Source of the DNA: Megascapheus bottae
Taxonomy: Eukaryota > Chordata > Mammalia > Rodentia > Geomyidae
Direction of reading: 5' to 3'
Length of the DNA: 64,000 nucleotides
NCBI GenBank assembly: GCA_024803745.1
Contig: JANJXV010000013.1
Location: forward strand, 13,505,001 to 13,569,000
Made by a program: the position numbers and the translations under genes. Under the pieces are notes generated by a model that was not told the origin of the DNA, did not search any database, and worked only from the letters and a program-made list of their open reading frames with translations. Shown in pieces: positions 1 through 10,610 of this stretch; the first letter of the stretch is position 1, and every line of letters begins with the position of its first letter.

Positions 1-93
1 CTATAGGAAGACCATGGGCAGAAGGATAGTAATCTGAGGCTGACTCAAGGAAAAAATAGTAGCTCTTTCCTGAAAAATAATCAAAGCAAAAGA

Positions 94-176
94 GGGCTGG
101 AAGTATGGCTCAAGTGGTAGAACACCCATCTAGCAAATGAGAAGCCTTGAGTTCAAATCCTCTACATCACCCAAAA
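94..176 (+). mobile_element. ID/Geo-like SINE monomer
   Basis: A single arm starts at 'gggctgg', carries the A-box-like 'ggctcaagtggtagaac' and the B-box-like 'gagttcaaatcc', and ends in an A-rich tail. There is no second arm, so it is a monomer or a truncated dimer. Confidence 0.6.
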
Positions 177-206
177 GAAAGAAAACAACAACAACAACAA
201 AAACAT

Positions 207-435
207 GCTCCATACTGGTGGCTCACACATGTCATCCTAGCTACTCAGGAAGCTGATATCTGAAGACTGTGGTTTGAAGCCAGTTTGTGAGATTCTTATT
301 CCCCATGAATCCCAAATAAAGGTAGAAGTAGAGCTGTTGCTCAAGTGGTAGAGCACTAGCCTTGAACCAAAAGGCTCAGGGACAGTATCTAGGCCCTGAG
401 TTCAAGTCCCAGGACCAGTAAAAGAAAAAAAAGTG
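207..435 (+). mobile_element. B1-Geo composite SINE, full length
   Basis: The left arm is 7SL/B1-like ('ggtggctcacacatg', 'ctagctactcagg'). A divergent linker leads to the Geo arm ('ctcaagtggtagagcacta', then 'gagttcaagtcccagg') and an A-rich tail. This is a good reference copy of the composite. Confidence 0.85.
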
Positions 436-482
436 CATCCTTCTTTGGCTTTAGTTGTTGGTATCACAAAAAGTAAGAAAAA

Positions 483-488
<6 letters not shown>

Positions 489-529
<41 letters not shown>
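489..529 (+). repeat. (GA)n microsatellite
   Basis: About twenty uninterrupted GA units. A short GATA/GATG-rich stretch follows at 550-579 and then a pure purine tract. Confidence 0.97.
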
Positions 530-533
<4 letters not shown>

Positions 534-579
534 GAATTGATAAGTAGAAGATAATAGATGGATAGATAGATTGATAGAT

Positions 580-759
580 AAGAAGAAAGGAAGGGAAAGG
601 AGGGAGAGAGGGAGGGAAGGAAGAAGAGGAAAGAGAGAAAAGAAAAAGAAAAGAGAGAAGGAGGGAGGGAGGAAAGAAGGAAGGAAGAAGGGAAGGAAGA
701 AAGGAAGGAAAGAAAGAAGGAGGGAAGGAAGGGAGGGAGGAAGGGAAGGAAGGAGGGAA
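580..759 (+). repeat. 180-nt uninterrupted polypurine tract
   Basis: Every base from 580 to 759 is A or G, as GGAA, GAAA and GGGA blocks. Open frames here (Lys/Arg/Glu-rich on plus, Ser/Pro/Phe-rich on minus) arise from the repeat and are not genes. Confidence 0.95.
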
Positions 760-859
760 TGGAAATGGCTCCAGAGGATGGGGTGGATGGGGTGGAGTGT
801 GATCTAGTAAACCGGTGTGTGTACAAGGTGTCATTTGCTCAGGTGCTAACTAACTCCAC

Positions 860-1630
860 AGAGACACACCCCGAGCTGCCTCTTTGAAGATCTCAAGACT
901 CAGGGACTTCCTTGTAGATACTCATGTCTTTAAAGTCCAAAGAGAGTCAGGGTCTGTCTTCCATAGCTATAGGATCTCACAGAGGTTCCCTGACCCTGAC
1001 TCACCCCTTCCAAGGGAACTCACCAGAAAGAACATTAGACGAGATGAACCATTTCATCACCTGCCCACAGGGGTGGAGCCTCGCAGGGGATGGTTATGTC
1101 CTAAGTCAACAGTCAATTGATTTCTTAATCTGACACAATATCTATGGACACTCCACCCACTGATTAGGGCTCATTTCCCTGTCTACTAGGCACGTATTCC
1201 ACTGGTGGAGCTCTGGGGAGACAAGAAAGATGAGACAAAGCTCACTCTGAAGGTTACTGCTTAGGAGACTGTCAAGGTCATGTATACATCTGTACCCAGC
1301 AGTACTTTATATCAGGCAAGGTCATGGTCAGGTAAGTCCCCACTAACATGCCCCTTGCAGACCTTCCCTGTACTAGGTTCCCACCTGGAGAGATCAGAGA
1401 AGTCCAGAGATCCAAGAAGAGGTATGTGGCAAACACAGTACTCAAGTGAGAGGAAACAAGGTCCTGCCCCGGAGGCCTTCATAAGCTGGCAAGGGAGACA
1501 GAGCACACTGCAGACCCAGCGAGCATTCTGTCTTGCAGTAGCCTCAGATTTTGAATGCTGAATACTTGAAGGTTCTTCCAGACCCAGACCAGGTGGAGGT
1601 GAGGTGAGCTGGGGTTGCAGAGAAATCCCG
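860..1630. other. Low-repeat stretch, no gene recognised
   Basis: Single-copy-looking sequence without a recognisable repeat, exon or RNA. The largest minus frame overlapping it runs through the TG repeat at 1635 and has no domain I recognise. Confidence 0.5.
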
Positions 1631-1632
1631 GC

Positions 1633-1634
<2 letters not shown>

Positions 1635-1663
<29 letters not shown>

Positions 1664-1709
1664 TGTGTGTGTGTGCAGGCACGCACATGCATGCATACAT
1701 GCATGCATG
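1635..1709 (+). repeat. (TG)n plus alternating purine-pyrimidine tail
   Basis: An interrupted TG run to about 1675 is followed by CA/TG/GC alternation ('cacatgcatgcatacatgca'). The whole stretch has left-handed (Z) DNA potential. Confidence 0.95.
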
Positions 1710-2164
1710 TTTGTCTCAGCAGTGCTTGGAGCTGTGATTCAGGACAGGGCGTTGGACCGCAGGAAGGGTGGGGAAACCAGAGAAAGTGCCAATGAACCCT
1801 AAGAGGAGCCAGCCTCATCCCTGACTTCCTGCTTCCTTCCTTTCTTCCAAGCTCTACTGCTTCTGAGCAAAGGCCATAGCAGAAGTTCTCAGACAAAGTA
1901 AAGGTTTTGATGACATCTGGAACTCAAGTTGCAAAGATCAGAAGGAGATAAAGCTGGACTTGGTTTCTAAGTGCTCCAAACAAATAGCATCTCAGAGATA
2001 ACTTACCCCCACGCAACACAGAAGCTTGGCGTTTAAAGAAGGAATTTCAATGTTAGGCAAAACTGGCTTAAATCTTTGGCTTAGCCATTTAGTAGCTCTG
2101 AAGTTCAGGTCCTCCTCTTCCTCCCTCTGCCTACTCCTCCTCTTCTTTCTCCCTTCCTTCTTTC

Positions 2165-2242
2165 TTTGCAGTGCTAGGGTTTGAACCTAGGGCCTTGTGC
2201 GTGTTAAACAAGTTCTGTAACACTAAGGTACACCCAGCCTTC
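2165..2242 (-). mobile_element. ID-like SINE monomer
   Basis: The reverse complement of an ID element is visible: 'gctagggtttgaacctaggg' is the B box and 'cactaaggtacacccagcc' the 5' end. Confidence 0.75.
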
Positions 2243-2404
2243 AACTTCTCCTTTAATCTGAACGCTTGGAAGATATCTATAGGGAACTTGGCTCATGCAG
2301 TCTGGGCTTGATGAAGGGAGGTAGACAAGACCTTGTCTCTGTCTCTTCACTGTCCCTGACCATAGCGGTGAGGGCAAATGGATGCTCAAGCCACAGGGAT
2401 CCTG

Positions 2405-2627
2405 ACAAGCTGGGGCTTGAAGTCAGGGTCAGCTTGCTGTCTCAGCTTTTTCTGCTCAGGGATGGCATTCTACCACTTGAGCCATATCTCCACTTCCTGC
2501 TTTCTTGCTAATTCATTGGAGATGAAAGTCTCATTTTCCTATCCCCAGCTGGCTTCAAACCACATTCTTCAGATCTCAGCATCCTGAGTAGCTAGGGTTA
2601 CAGGCATGAGCAATCAATGCCCAGCTT
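2405..2627 (-). mobile_element. B1-Geo composite SINE
   Basis: The Geo arm comes first (the reversed A box 'accacttgagcca' is intact). The B1 arm then reads 'cagatctcagcatcctgag' to 'gcatgagcaatcaatgcc'. Confidence 0.85.
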
Positions 2628-2999
2628 CATTCACCTTTTCTAATATTGCAGAGTGACTACTTAACTTGCCCCGAGCCACATCTAGGCAGGAGAGGGGAGA
2701 GTGTGGTGTGACTGGTCCACCCTGCACATGCAGCTTCCTCCAGAGCCCAGCCACTCTCCAGCTATCTACCAATCCATCTCCTATGACAGGTTCCTAGTGC
2801 TAGAGGGGACCAGAGAGGTGGAAGATCCAGTCCTTGTCCTCTGCAAATACAGACTCTCGCAGGACTAACTGGAGGATGCCATGATGCAAGCGTCCCCAGG
2901 TCACGAAGCCACAGCACTCGTTGGCATTGCCTAACTCACAATCTTTGCATGGTGAACTTTCACTGATCTTTCTCCATGCCAGATAAACCTCTGACCTCC

Positions 3000-3214
3000 A
3001 TTTTTTTTTTTTTGGTCAGTCATGGGGCTTGAACTCAGGGCTTGGGCACTGTCTTTGAGCTTTTTCTACACAGCTCCACTTTTGGTGTTTTGGTGGTTAC
3101 TTGGAGCTAAAAGTCTCGGGGACTTCTCTGCATGGGCTGGCATTGAACCACAATCCTCAGATCTCAGCCTCCTGAATAGCTAGGATTATAGGCATCAGTC
3201 ACCAGCAGCTGGCT
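3000..3214 (-). mobile_element. B1-Geo composite SINE with poly-T start
   Basis: Thirteen T (the A tail of a minus copy), 'ggtcagtcatggggcttgaa', then a Geo arm missing part of its A-box region, then a B1 arm ending 'caccagcagctggctt'. Confidence 0.85.
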
Positions 3215-3352
3215 TGAGTCTCACAGCATAATCTAGGACTTAGGCCCTTCTTCCAAGTGTCTGTCCCCTTTCTAGGCACTGTGACAAGCAATGGTGTAAC
3301 TGATAGCACCCTGGGAACTCACAGGAAGTGACACTAATGAAGGCCCAAGGAA

Positions 3353-3462
3353 GCTGAGCACTGGGTGGCTCACATCTGTAATCCTGTCCACTCAAGAGGC
3401 TGAGATCTGAGGATCAGAACTCAAAGCCAGACAGGTATTAGTAATCAGAAAAAAGCAAGGTT
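3353..3462 (+). mobile_element. B1-like left arm, truncated
   Basis: 'gctgagcactgggtggctca' begins a 7SL-like arm that stops before any Geo arm. The next SINE begins within a few bases. Confidence 0.75.
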
Positions 3463-3463
3463 G

Positions 3464-3661
3464 GGCCCCGTGCCAGTGGCTCATAACTTGTAATTCTAGC
3501 TACTCCAGAAGCTAAGATCTAAGGCCCATAGTGAAGTCAGCCTGGCCTAGAAAGTCTGTAAGACTCTTATCTCCAAAAGCTGAAAGTGGAGGTATGGGTC
3601 AAGTGGTAGAGCATCAGCCTTGAGTGAAACGCACCCAGGCTCTGAGTTCAAGCCCCAGTAC
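3464..3661 (+). mobile_element. B1-Geo composite SINE
   Basis: B1 arm with 'gccagtggctcataacttg', linker 'agactcttatctccaaaagc' and Geo arm ending 'gagttcaagccccagtac'. The linker is shortened: the 'attaaccac' segment is missing. Confidence 0.85.
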
Positions 3662-3664
3662 ATT

Positions 3665-4335
3665 TGGAAGAGAAGAAGAAAAGAAGACTGAGATTGGGAT
3701 TCTTCAGGAAGGCAAGGTAGAATTGGTAAAGGAGGGCAGTGCCAGGGTTCTGGCAAGGCTGAGAAGGCTGGACTGTGCAGAAGATGTGAGCAGGAAGAGC
3801 AGTTAAGGTGAGAGGCTGGGGAGGCAGGAGTGATCAGGGGTTGGCTTTGGGACTCTCAGGGTCTTTCTGTCCATCTACGACTCTCAGGTGGCCTTAATCC
3901 CAGGTTCTCCCCTCATCCCTCTGCCTTCCAACCACGCCTGGAGACACCTATGGGCAAGGGACCCAGAAGCAAGAAAGCAGTAGTGAGAATTCTAGTTGAC
4001 TGAGAGTCTAGAATTGTCTTCTGTTGAAGCCCCAGCTCCAACCACCTTCCCATCTAGATTTGTCAGATAAAATGTGAGACTACCAATGAGCTCTGCATTT
4101 CAGAAAAACAATGAATTACTCTTTAATGTAAGTAATATTTGACACATAGTTATATTTAAAAAGTTCTTATCTGTAATTCAAATATAACAAAGCATCCTGT
4201 GCTTTCATTTGCTTAACCTTGTAACCACCCCCTCCAGTCCTACCTCCTTTTCAGAATCTCAGTCTTGCCTTGAACCCCAGGGACCCATCAGAGTTGGTGT
4301 GGTTCTTGCCACATACTCGTACACATTCAAACAAG
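3665..4335. other. Low-repeat stretch, no gene recognised
   Basis: No SINE, L1 or exon signature seen. An AT-rich subregion lies at 4110-4200. Confidence 0.45.
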
Positions 4336-4339
4336 ACTC

Positions 4340-4560
4340 CAGAGACAGCCTTAGTGGCTACTTAGGAGGCTGAGAGCTGAGGATTGTGGTTTGAAGTCAG
4401 CCGGGGCTGGAAAGCATGTAAGACTCTTATCCCCACTGAACTACCAAAAAGCTGGAAGTAGAACTGTGGTCAAGTGCTGGAGTGCTAGACTTGAGCAAAC
4501 CCCCCCCCCAAAAAAAAAACCAGCTTAGGAGCAGCTCCTAGGCCTTGAGTTCAAGGCTCA
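4340..4560 (+). mobile_element. B1-Geo composite SINE
   Basis: The 5' end is degraded. The arms are joined by 'gaactaccaaaaagctggaa', and the Geo arm is interrupted by a C10/A9 homopolymer block at 4501-4519. Confidence 0.8.
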
Positions 4561-4588
4561 GAGACCCCGTGTGCGTGCACGCGCGCAA

Positions 4589-4612
4589 GCACACACACAC
4601 ACACACACACAC
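4589..4612 (+). repeat. (CA)n microsatellite at SINE end
   Basis: It begins about 25 bases beyond the preceding Geo arm, after GC/GT alternation 'gtgcgtgcacgcgcgcaagc'. An AACAAA-rich tail follows. Confidence 0.95.
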
Positions 4613-4629
4613 CAACAAAACAAAACAAA

Positions 4630-5235
4630 ACATGACTCTAAGTTGGCCTGGAGAACTATCTAGCCTTATCCCTCCCTTTCCATGTGACTTGGAGGCAGAG
4701 GCCCGGAAGGGACAGGCATTGGCAAGTCCTCAGACACCTCTCAACAAATTAGCTACAACTCTGGCCGCCCAGGGAGTCAAAGGAACTTCCTTGTATGGGC
4801 CAGCTCAGGAAATTCCAGGACCTGCCCAACCTTCACACTTAGGCAAGGCCGGAAGTCTCTAGGTTCCAAAGAGACCTTAAAAACCCAGGTGAGTCACTCT
4901 ACCTGCTAGGTTAGATCTTTTGCTCAGTGCAAAGGCCCTGGGCCTGCTTTGGGAGAAGGACTAAGCAGCTAAGAGGGTCAGGCTGGGTAGAACTGCTTTT
5001 TCCTAGGATCTCCATAAAAGAGCCCAATCACCCAAACATCAAGCCCCTCTGTCTCTCCCTCAATCCTTCCCTGCCTCCCTGCCTCCCTACTCCCCTCTAC
5101 CAATCCTTCCTTTTTCTTTGCACATCTCCCCACTTCTTTCCCAATTTGAATTGTATCTTCTTCTATCCTCCCCTCCTCTCTTACCTTTCCTCCTCTTTCC
5201 CCCCAATTACTGGATTATTATTTTTGTAATTCATG
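4630..5235. other. Low-repeat stretch with pyrimidine-rich 3' half
   Basis: 4630-4900 looks single-copy and includes a donor-like 'cccaggtgagtc' near 4886, but no matching acceptor or frame. 5040-5215 is C/T-rich low complexity. Confidence 0.4.
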
Positions 5236-5237
5236 AA

Positions 5238-5508
5238 GTTGTATCTGTGGCTCACACTTGTAATCTTAGCTACTTGGGATGCAGAACTCATTTTATTTTA
5301 CTGTAAGGGTGATGAACAGAGGGATTACAGTTACATAAGTAAGGTAATGAGTACATTTCTTGTTTGGGTGTATAAATATGAAGAGCAAAGTTCCAAGCCA
5401 TCTTGAGCAGACAGCTTAAGGCTCTTGTTCCAATTAACCATCAAAAAGCTGAAAGTGGAGGTACGGCTCAAGTGGCAGAACACTAGCCTCCAGAAGAAAA
5501 AGTCAAGT
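5238..5508 (+). mobile_element. B1-Geo SINE split by an L1 tail
   Basis: The B1 arm ('tgtggctcacacttgtaatc') breaks near 5288. It resumes near 5376 with 'gccatcttgagcagacagc', the linker 'ccaattaaccatcaaaaagc' and a Geo arm. Confidence 0.7.
5290..5375 (-). mobile_element. Short L1 3'-end fragment
   Basis: The core 'gggattacagttacataagt' resembles the L1 3' terminus at 38850-38900, 41822-41853 and 53036-53100. It lies inside a SINE arm. I could not fix a target-site duplication. Confidence 0.55.
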
Positions 5509-5527
5509 AAGAACTTAATGCCCTGAA

Positions 5528-5530
5528 TTT

Positions 5531-5608
<78 letters not shown>
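5528..5608 (+). repeat. (TC)n, 81-nt polypyrimidine tract
   Basis: Pure C/T starting in what should be the distal end of the preceding Geo arm and ending at 'tttt' before 'gaagatt'. Confidence 0.95.
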
Positions 5609-5620
5609 GAAGATTACTAA

Positions 5621-5731
5621 TTTTTCTCCTCCTCCTCCTCCTCCTCCTCCTCCTCCTCCTCCTCCTCCTCCTCTTCTTCCTCCTCCTCTTCCTTCTCCTC
5701 CTCCTCCTCTTCCTCCTCTTCCTTCTTCTTT
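5621..5731 (+). repeat. (CTC/TTC)n, 111-nt polypyrimidine tract
   Basis: Pure C/T made of CTC then CTT/TCC units, running straight into the minus-strand SINE at 5732. The Arg/Gly-rich minus frame across it is a repeat artefact. Confidence 0.95.
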
Positions 5732-5935
5732 GTTGTTGATTGTGGGGTTTGAACTTAGGGCCTGGGTGCCCTGAGCTTGTTTGCTCAAGACAGTTTTGAG
5801 CCACAGCACCACTTCCAGTTTTCTGGAGATAAGAATCCCACAGACTTTCCTGCTCAGGATGGCTTTAAACTACAACTCTCAGATCTCAGCCTCCTGATTA
5901 GCTAGGATTATAGGTGTAAGCAACTAACATCCGGC
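5732..5935 (-). mobile_element. B1-Geo composite SINE
   Basis: Geo arm 'ggggtttgaacttagggcct', linker 'ctggagataagaatcccaca', then the B1 arm to 'taacatccggcag'. Its tail side is the CTC tract. Confidence 0.85.
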
Positions 5936-6104
5936 AGTGTCTTATTATTTTTCCCAGGCTTAAACCTGGACAGTAATCTGCCTATCTTAGATTCCCCTGT
6001 TGTAGCTGGAATAATAGAATCCTTTCCTTAGACCTTCTGAACCAGATTTAGCAAGGTTTTTCTTTTCTTCTTGCCTCCTTCCCTTCCTTCCTTTTTACTC
6101 TTTT

Positions 6105-6155
6105 CCTTCCTTCCTTCCTTCCTTCCTTCCTTCCTTCCTTCCTTCCTTCCTTCCT
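6105..6155 (+). repeat. (CCTT)n microsatellite
   Basis: About twelve tetramer units followed by T11. The upstream 6060-6104 is an imperfect version. Confidence 0.95.
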
Positions 6156-6167
6156 TTTTTTTTTTTT

Positions 6168-6230
6168 GTATGTGTGTGTTACTGGGGTTTAAACTCAAGA
6201 CTTAGGCACTTGAGCCATATCTCCAGCCTA
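6168..6230 (-). mobile_element. ID-like SINE fragment
   Basis: 'actggggtttaaactcaaga' to 'gagccatatctccagcc' is the reverse complement of an ID-type monomer lacking its middle. Confidence 0.55.
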
Positions 6231-6249
6231 CCAACTTTGCTTTGGTTAT

Positions 6250-6250
6250 T

Positions 6251-6295
<45 letters not shown>
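6250..6295 (+). repeat. (GAT)n microsatellite abutting a SINE
   Basis: About fifteen GAT units running directly into 'gccagtcttgaggcttgaac', the tail end of a minus-strand Geo arm. Confidence 0.95.
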
Positions 6296-6500
6296 CCAGT
6301 CTTGAGGCTTGAACTAAAGGCCTGTGCACTGTCCCTGAGCATCTTTTTGCTCAAGGCCAGCCACATTCCCAGCTGCTTTTGTTATTTTTGAGATAAAAGC
6401 TCTAAAATTTTTTTTTATCTTCTCTGGCCTAGAATCACAATTCTGATATGTGCCTCCTATGTAGTTAGGATAACAGCGTGTGTCACCACAGTTATTGTTT
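6296..6500 (-). mobile_element. B1-Geo composite SINE, diverged
   Basis: The Geo arm is recognisable at 'gcactgtccctgagcatctt'. The linker contains T8 and the B1 arm is eroded. Confidence 0.75.
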
Positions 6501-6502
6501 GA

Positions 6503-6590
6503 GAGTCTCCCTGTATGCCTGGGCTGACTTTGAATTGTAATCTTTGTTTTCATCCTCCAAAGCAGTTAAGATGGCACATATGAACCACTT
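6503..6590 (-). mobile_element. B1-like fragment
   Basis: A second B1 arm ('gcctgggctgactttgaatt') follows in the same orientation, so two left arms lie in tandem. Confidence 0.5.
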
Positions 6591-6594
6591 GATT

Positions 6595-7915
6595 CCAAAC
6601 CTTCTCTTGATCTTCCTCTAGACCTTAGCGTCCAGTTAGTTGGTTTCCACCATGTCCTTTATTACTTCTTCCCTGCCATCCAACCTTTCATTAATCCAGG
6701 TTTTTGATATCTTGAGGTTGTCCACTTCTGGCCCACCAATTCCTCTTTTTCATCTAAACCTTGAAAGCAGAGATCTCCATGAAACCACCCTCTCCATTTT
6801 CAACCCACACCCCATGTAGCAAGCCAGTGAGGACGCCCACCATCTTGTTATTCCCCACAAAGAGCCCTTCTCCAGCTCCCCACTATCCTCAGGATAAACA
6901 TGCCACAGCCAGCAACACACCATTATTTATCAGGCATTGTCCACTCCCTGCCTTGCCTCTAGGCAGTCCCTCTCCTTGCAGTAACTCTTCTTTTTCATTT
7001 GTAGATTCCTCCATCTTCATTCATCCGAAGAGTCCATGCTGTGTGTGAGTCAGCTCCTGTTCCAGGGGGGCTGGGTAATTAAAACTCCTTTCAGGGTGTC
7101 TCTGTGTGATTTGAGAGTCAGTTAACATTATATTTATTCATGTGCTCCTAACGTGTTTCAAAAAGGATTTGGAGTGGGCCATTAAATACTGAGTGCTTGC
7201 CAAGTGTGGGCAAAGCTCTGTATATACACACATCCATTGTCCATCTTCCTGCCTGCTCACATGAAATCAAGGCACCCTGAGGACCAGGGGACAGACAGAC
7301 CCTCAGGGTGCTTTGAGGGGCCACAGTGGGTGACCATGAGGAACCTGGCTCAGAGAAGATCCCTCCTGACTCAGGGTGATACAGATATGAAACTGGAGGT
7401 TCAGCTCTTAGATTTTCTAAGCTCAGGGTGCCTAACTCTGACTCGAATAAGTTCCTTGGTTTTAGAAGAGAAGGGCTCTGAAGAATGACATAAAGACTGT
7501 TGACAGGTTGCCCCTGCCCAGGTCACTGGGTGCCCCATCCAGATCAGGAGGTAGCAGGAGGATGGCTGAGATTGGCAGCAAATAGAAGCTGGGAGAGTTG
7601 GGGAGGATCTGGAAGAATCAACCATGACAAAAGCTGGCAGGAGATGGGAGGTCTGGTTTTGGCTTGAGGGAGGGGTGAGGGAGGGAGAACCACAGCCTCC
7701 CCCCAGCCCCCACTTTCACTTCCCTTCCCACTGCCCAGGTCAGCTTCGAGATCTGTTCAGCTTTTCTCAGGCAGCATCAGTGGGGTTAGGATGGGATGAG
7801 TGGGGGCTACTCAGCCTTTACTTTCTAGGTTCTTAGGAAGGCGGCAGCCAGGCACAGCACATCCTAAGGCTCCCAACAGGCTTTCCAGCCTCCTCTCATC
7901 TCTGTCTCCCTCTGA
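6595..7915. other. Low-repeat stretch, no gene recognised
   Basis: No interspersed repeat seen. Open frames at 6761-7048, 7204-7488 and 7401-7625 (minus) lack recognisable domains or splice context, so I do not call genes. Confidence 0.5.
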
Positions 7916-7917
7916 GC

Positions 7918-7995
7918 TGGGGGATGCAACTCAGCAAGGAGCCCTAGTCTAGCATGTGCAAGGCCCTGGCTTGATCTCCAGAACCACCAGCCAAA
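7918..7995 (+). mobile_element. ID-like SINE monomer, diverged
   Basis: 'gctgggggatgcaactcagc' to 'ggcttgatctccagaacca' follows the ID layout with eroded boxes. Confidence 0.6.
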
Positions 7996-8253
7996 CCAAA
8001 AGGAAATTTACAGAAGACACCTTGGGCCTGAATGTGGGCAACAAAGGAAAGGTGTCATCCTCTGTGTCCCCACTCTGTCAGCAATCCCAGGCACATCTGC
8101 TCCTGACTCCCGACAGCCATGCACTGAGGAGGAGGCTCAGAGCTGTGTGCTGGTGCCAGGCAATCGCAAAACTCGGGAAGCTAAAGCCTGAGAAGCTAGA
8201 GTTGGGAGAGAGAGAGAGAAGAAAGCAAAGAAAGAAACACAAGAAGAAGGAAT

Positions 8254-8296
8254 AGAGAGGAAAGAAAAGGGAGGGGAAGAGAGGAGAGAGAGAGAG

Positions 8297-8359
<63 letters not shown>

Positions 8360-8416
8360 GAAGGAAGAAAGGAAGGGAGAGAGGGAGGAAAGAAGGAAGG
8401 GAGGGAGGAAGGGAGA
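8254..8416 (+). repeat. 163-nt uninterrupted polypurine tract with (GAAA)n core
   Basis: Pure A/G flanked by further purine-rich sequence from 8205. The core is about fifteen GAAA units, with GGGA/GGAA on either side. Confidence 0.95.
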
Positions 8417-8527
8417 TACACTGCTCCAGAGGATCGATGCCTGACTTGCCCTTGAGCTATTTCAGATGCAAGGTACAGGGTTCAAAGCCTAGCTGGGAAG
8501 GCCCAGGCTTCCATTCCAGTTCAGCCT

Positions 8528-8600
8528 CCACTGGCTGTGCAACCCTGGGCCAGTGTCTTAATCTCCTCTTGTCTCTCCTTCCTGCAAGTGAAGTGCTGAG
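8528..8600 (+). mobile_element. MIR fragment, low certainty
   Basis: 'ggctgtgcaaccctgggcca' then 'gtcttaatctcctcttgtct' resembles the MIR core ('gtgtgaccttgggcaa', 'cttaacctctc'). Confidence 0.4.
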
Positions 8601-8609
8601 CTCAAAAGC

Positions 8610-9380
8610 CTTCCAAGGCCCTTTCTGTCTTCAGCTCTCTGATCTTTGTGACTTTCAGACCGGGTTTAGCTTGTCTGTCTGCAGAGAGTGTGCCAGGCTG
8701 GAGCAGGATCAGGTCCTACCCCATTCTGCCTGTCAGCACTGAGGACTCTCCAGTGGGGAGGGTGGACAGGAGACAAGGATTCCAGTTTCAGCTTTTGAGC
8801 CAAAGCTGGGGCTGGCTTGGTCCACTCCTCTGAGACCCCAACTGACCCCAACACTGAGCAACTGGGAATGGACCCAGACTGAGCTGAGACAACTATTAAG
8901 GCAGCCCTAAAATTAGCCCCAAGGCGAAGGGGGTGGGAGCTGCCCAGACTTCAGGCTCCTACAGCCCCACACCCCACTCAAGATGGGAGAGGTCAGCCAG
9001 AGTTCTAGCTGTGACCTGCCATGAAGCTGGGTGTGGGGAGTCACAAACCCATGCTAGCCCATTTCAGACTAGTGAAGGGCAAGAGGGGTCCTGGGCAATC
9101 AGAGGCTCTAGGGTAGCCTCCAGCCCCCAGCCCTTCCAGGCCCTGGGACCAGGGAGGAATGTGGCTATTTACATCTTCCTGGAACAAGGTTGAGGTTACT
9201 AGCCTGTCCCTGAGACTGAATCAGATAATCTCACACCTTACTGCCAACTCCCCCAAACAGAGGAGAAGCCAGGAGGCAGATCAGCTGCATATAGCAGATT
9301 GGAGACACGGGGTGAGGCCTAAAGCCAGTAACTCCCATGGATCCCATCTCCACCTACTTCCCTCATCTCTCTGCCTTAGC
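8610..9380. other. Low-repeat stretch, no gene recognised
   Basis: Moderately GC-rich and single-copy looking. Short open frames on both strands have no recognisable family. Confidence 0.45.
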
Positions 9381-9384
9381 ATTC

Positions 9385-9488
9385 TGAGCTGGGCATAGCG
9401 TGATATACCTGTAATCCTAGCATTGTTTAACGAGTTTGAAACTAGCTGGACTGCATAGTAAGACACTGTCTCAAAAAAAAAAAAAAAG
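9385..9488 (+). mobile_element. B1 SINE
   Basis: 'gagctgggcatagcgtgata' through 'taagacactgtctc' with an A15 tail. An internal segment of the arm is missing. Confidence 0.75.
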
Positions 9489-9489
9489 T

Positions 9490-9660
9490 GAGGCATGGGA
9501 CTCACATTTGTAATTCTAGCAGAGATTAAATGGATCTTGCTTCCAGGCCAGTAACATGGAGTATGTAACATACAAGACCTCATCTCAACAGAAAAAGCTA
9601 GGTGGGCTGGCACAAGCCTGTCATCTCAGCTATGGCAGGATGCATAACTAGGAAGATCAA
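9490..9660 (+). mobile_element. Two degraded B1-like units
   Basis: One unit runs to 'acaagacctcatctcaacag' (about 9590). Another begins 'gctaggtgggctggcacaag'. Both are eroded. Confidence 0.5.
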
Positions 9661-10059
9661 AAGTTAGGAAGAAATAAGAAGGAGAGAGGGTGGGGGGAGG
9701 CAAGACAAAAGGAAAAAAAAAAGCTAAATCAGGTTCAGAAGATCTGAGGTAGGATGTAGGACTTAAGATTGAAATAAAAGCCCAGAGTGCTTTGAGACCA
9801 CACTTGAATAGGAAACTCACTTCTTAGCCATGGTGGGCCAAACATGAGATTCCCTGTCCCCTCTTGAGCCATGGCTCTCCCTGATCTTGGAGAGTTGATC
9901 CTGGACAAGCTCAGGCCCTTAGCATGCCAGGTGACTAGGTGTCCTAGGTGTCAGTGGCAGACCTTGAGCTCATATGCATACTGAGTGTGGCCTCCACGAG
10001 GCTACGAAGATGTGTGCGTGCAATAACAATATAAAAATAAGTTTTTATTTTGGTTTGTT

Positions 10060-10284
10060 TTACCAGTCCTGGGGTTTGAACTCACAGCTTGGGTGCTGTC
10101 CCTGAACTATTTTGTTCAAGGCTAGCACTCTACCACTTGAGCCACAGTTCTATTTCCAGCTTTTTGGGGATAGTTTACTGGAGATAAGAGTCTCATGGAA
10201 TTTTCTGTCCAGGCTGGATTTGAACCACAACCTTCAGCCTACTAGAAGCTAGCAGTATAGGCATGAGCTATCAGCGCCTAGTTA
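10060..10284 (-). mobile_element. B1-Geo composite SINE
   Basis: 'taccagtcctggggtttgaa' opens the Geo arm, the A-box complement is perfect, and the B1 arm ends 'gagctatcagcgcctagtt'. Confidence 0.87.
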
Positions 10285-10339
10285 AAAGTAAATATATTTG
10301 GAAATACCAAGCCTTAAAAAAAAATTAAAGAGCAAATCA

Positions 10340-10548
10340 GGTGCTGGTGGCTCATGCCTGTACTGCTAGCTACTCAGGAAGATGATCTGAGGAACAAAGC
10401 TTAAAGCTAGCCTGGACAGAAAAGTCCATGAGACTCTTTATCTCCAATCTATCAACAAAAAGCCACAAACACTGTGGCTCCAATAGTAGAGAGCCAGCTT
10501 TGCAAGAAAAAGCCAAGTGCAACACAAGGCCCTGAGTTCAAGTAGCTG
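10340..10548 (+). mobile_element. B1-Geo composite SINE
   Basis: B1 arm 'ggtgctggtggctcatgcct', linker with 'ctatcaacaaaaagccac', and a Geo arm whose A box has decayed to 'tggctccaatagtagagagc'. Confidence 0.83.
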
Positions 10549-10610
10549 CAAGTCACTGAAATTTACCCAATAACTAAACAATATGAATTAAACAAAAAAT
10601 AGCTAACCTG

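Noticed and set aside
451..834. Long minus-strand open frames of 120-127 codons
   Set aside because: They translate the GA/GGAA purine tract into Ser/Pro/Phe/Leu repeats; low complexity rather than a gene.
5331..5812. Minus frames of 109 and 157 codons rich in Arg, Gly and Glu
   Set aside because: They cross the TC and CTC tracts and SINE arms; the arginine-rich block is the repeat read in frame.
8137..8421. Minus frame rich in Phe/Ser/Leu
   Set aside because: Product of the GAAA polypurine tract.
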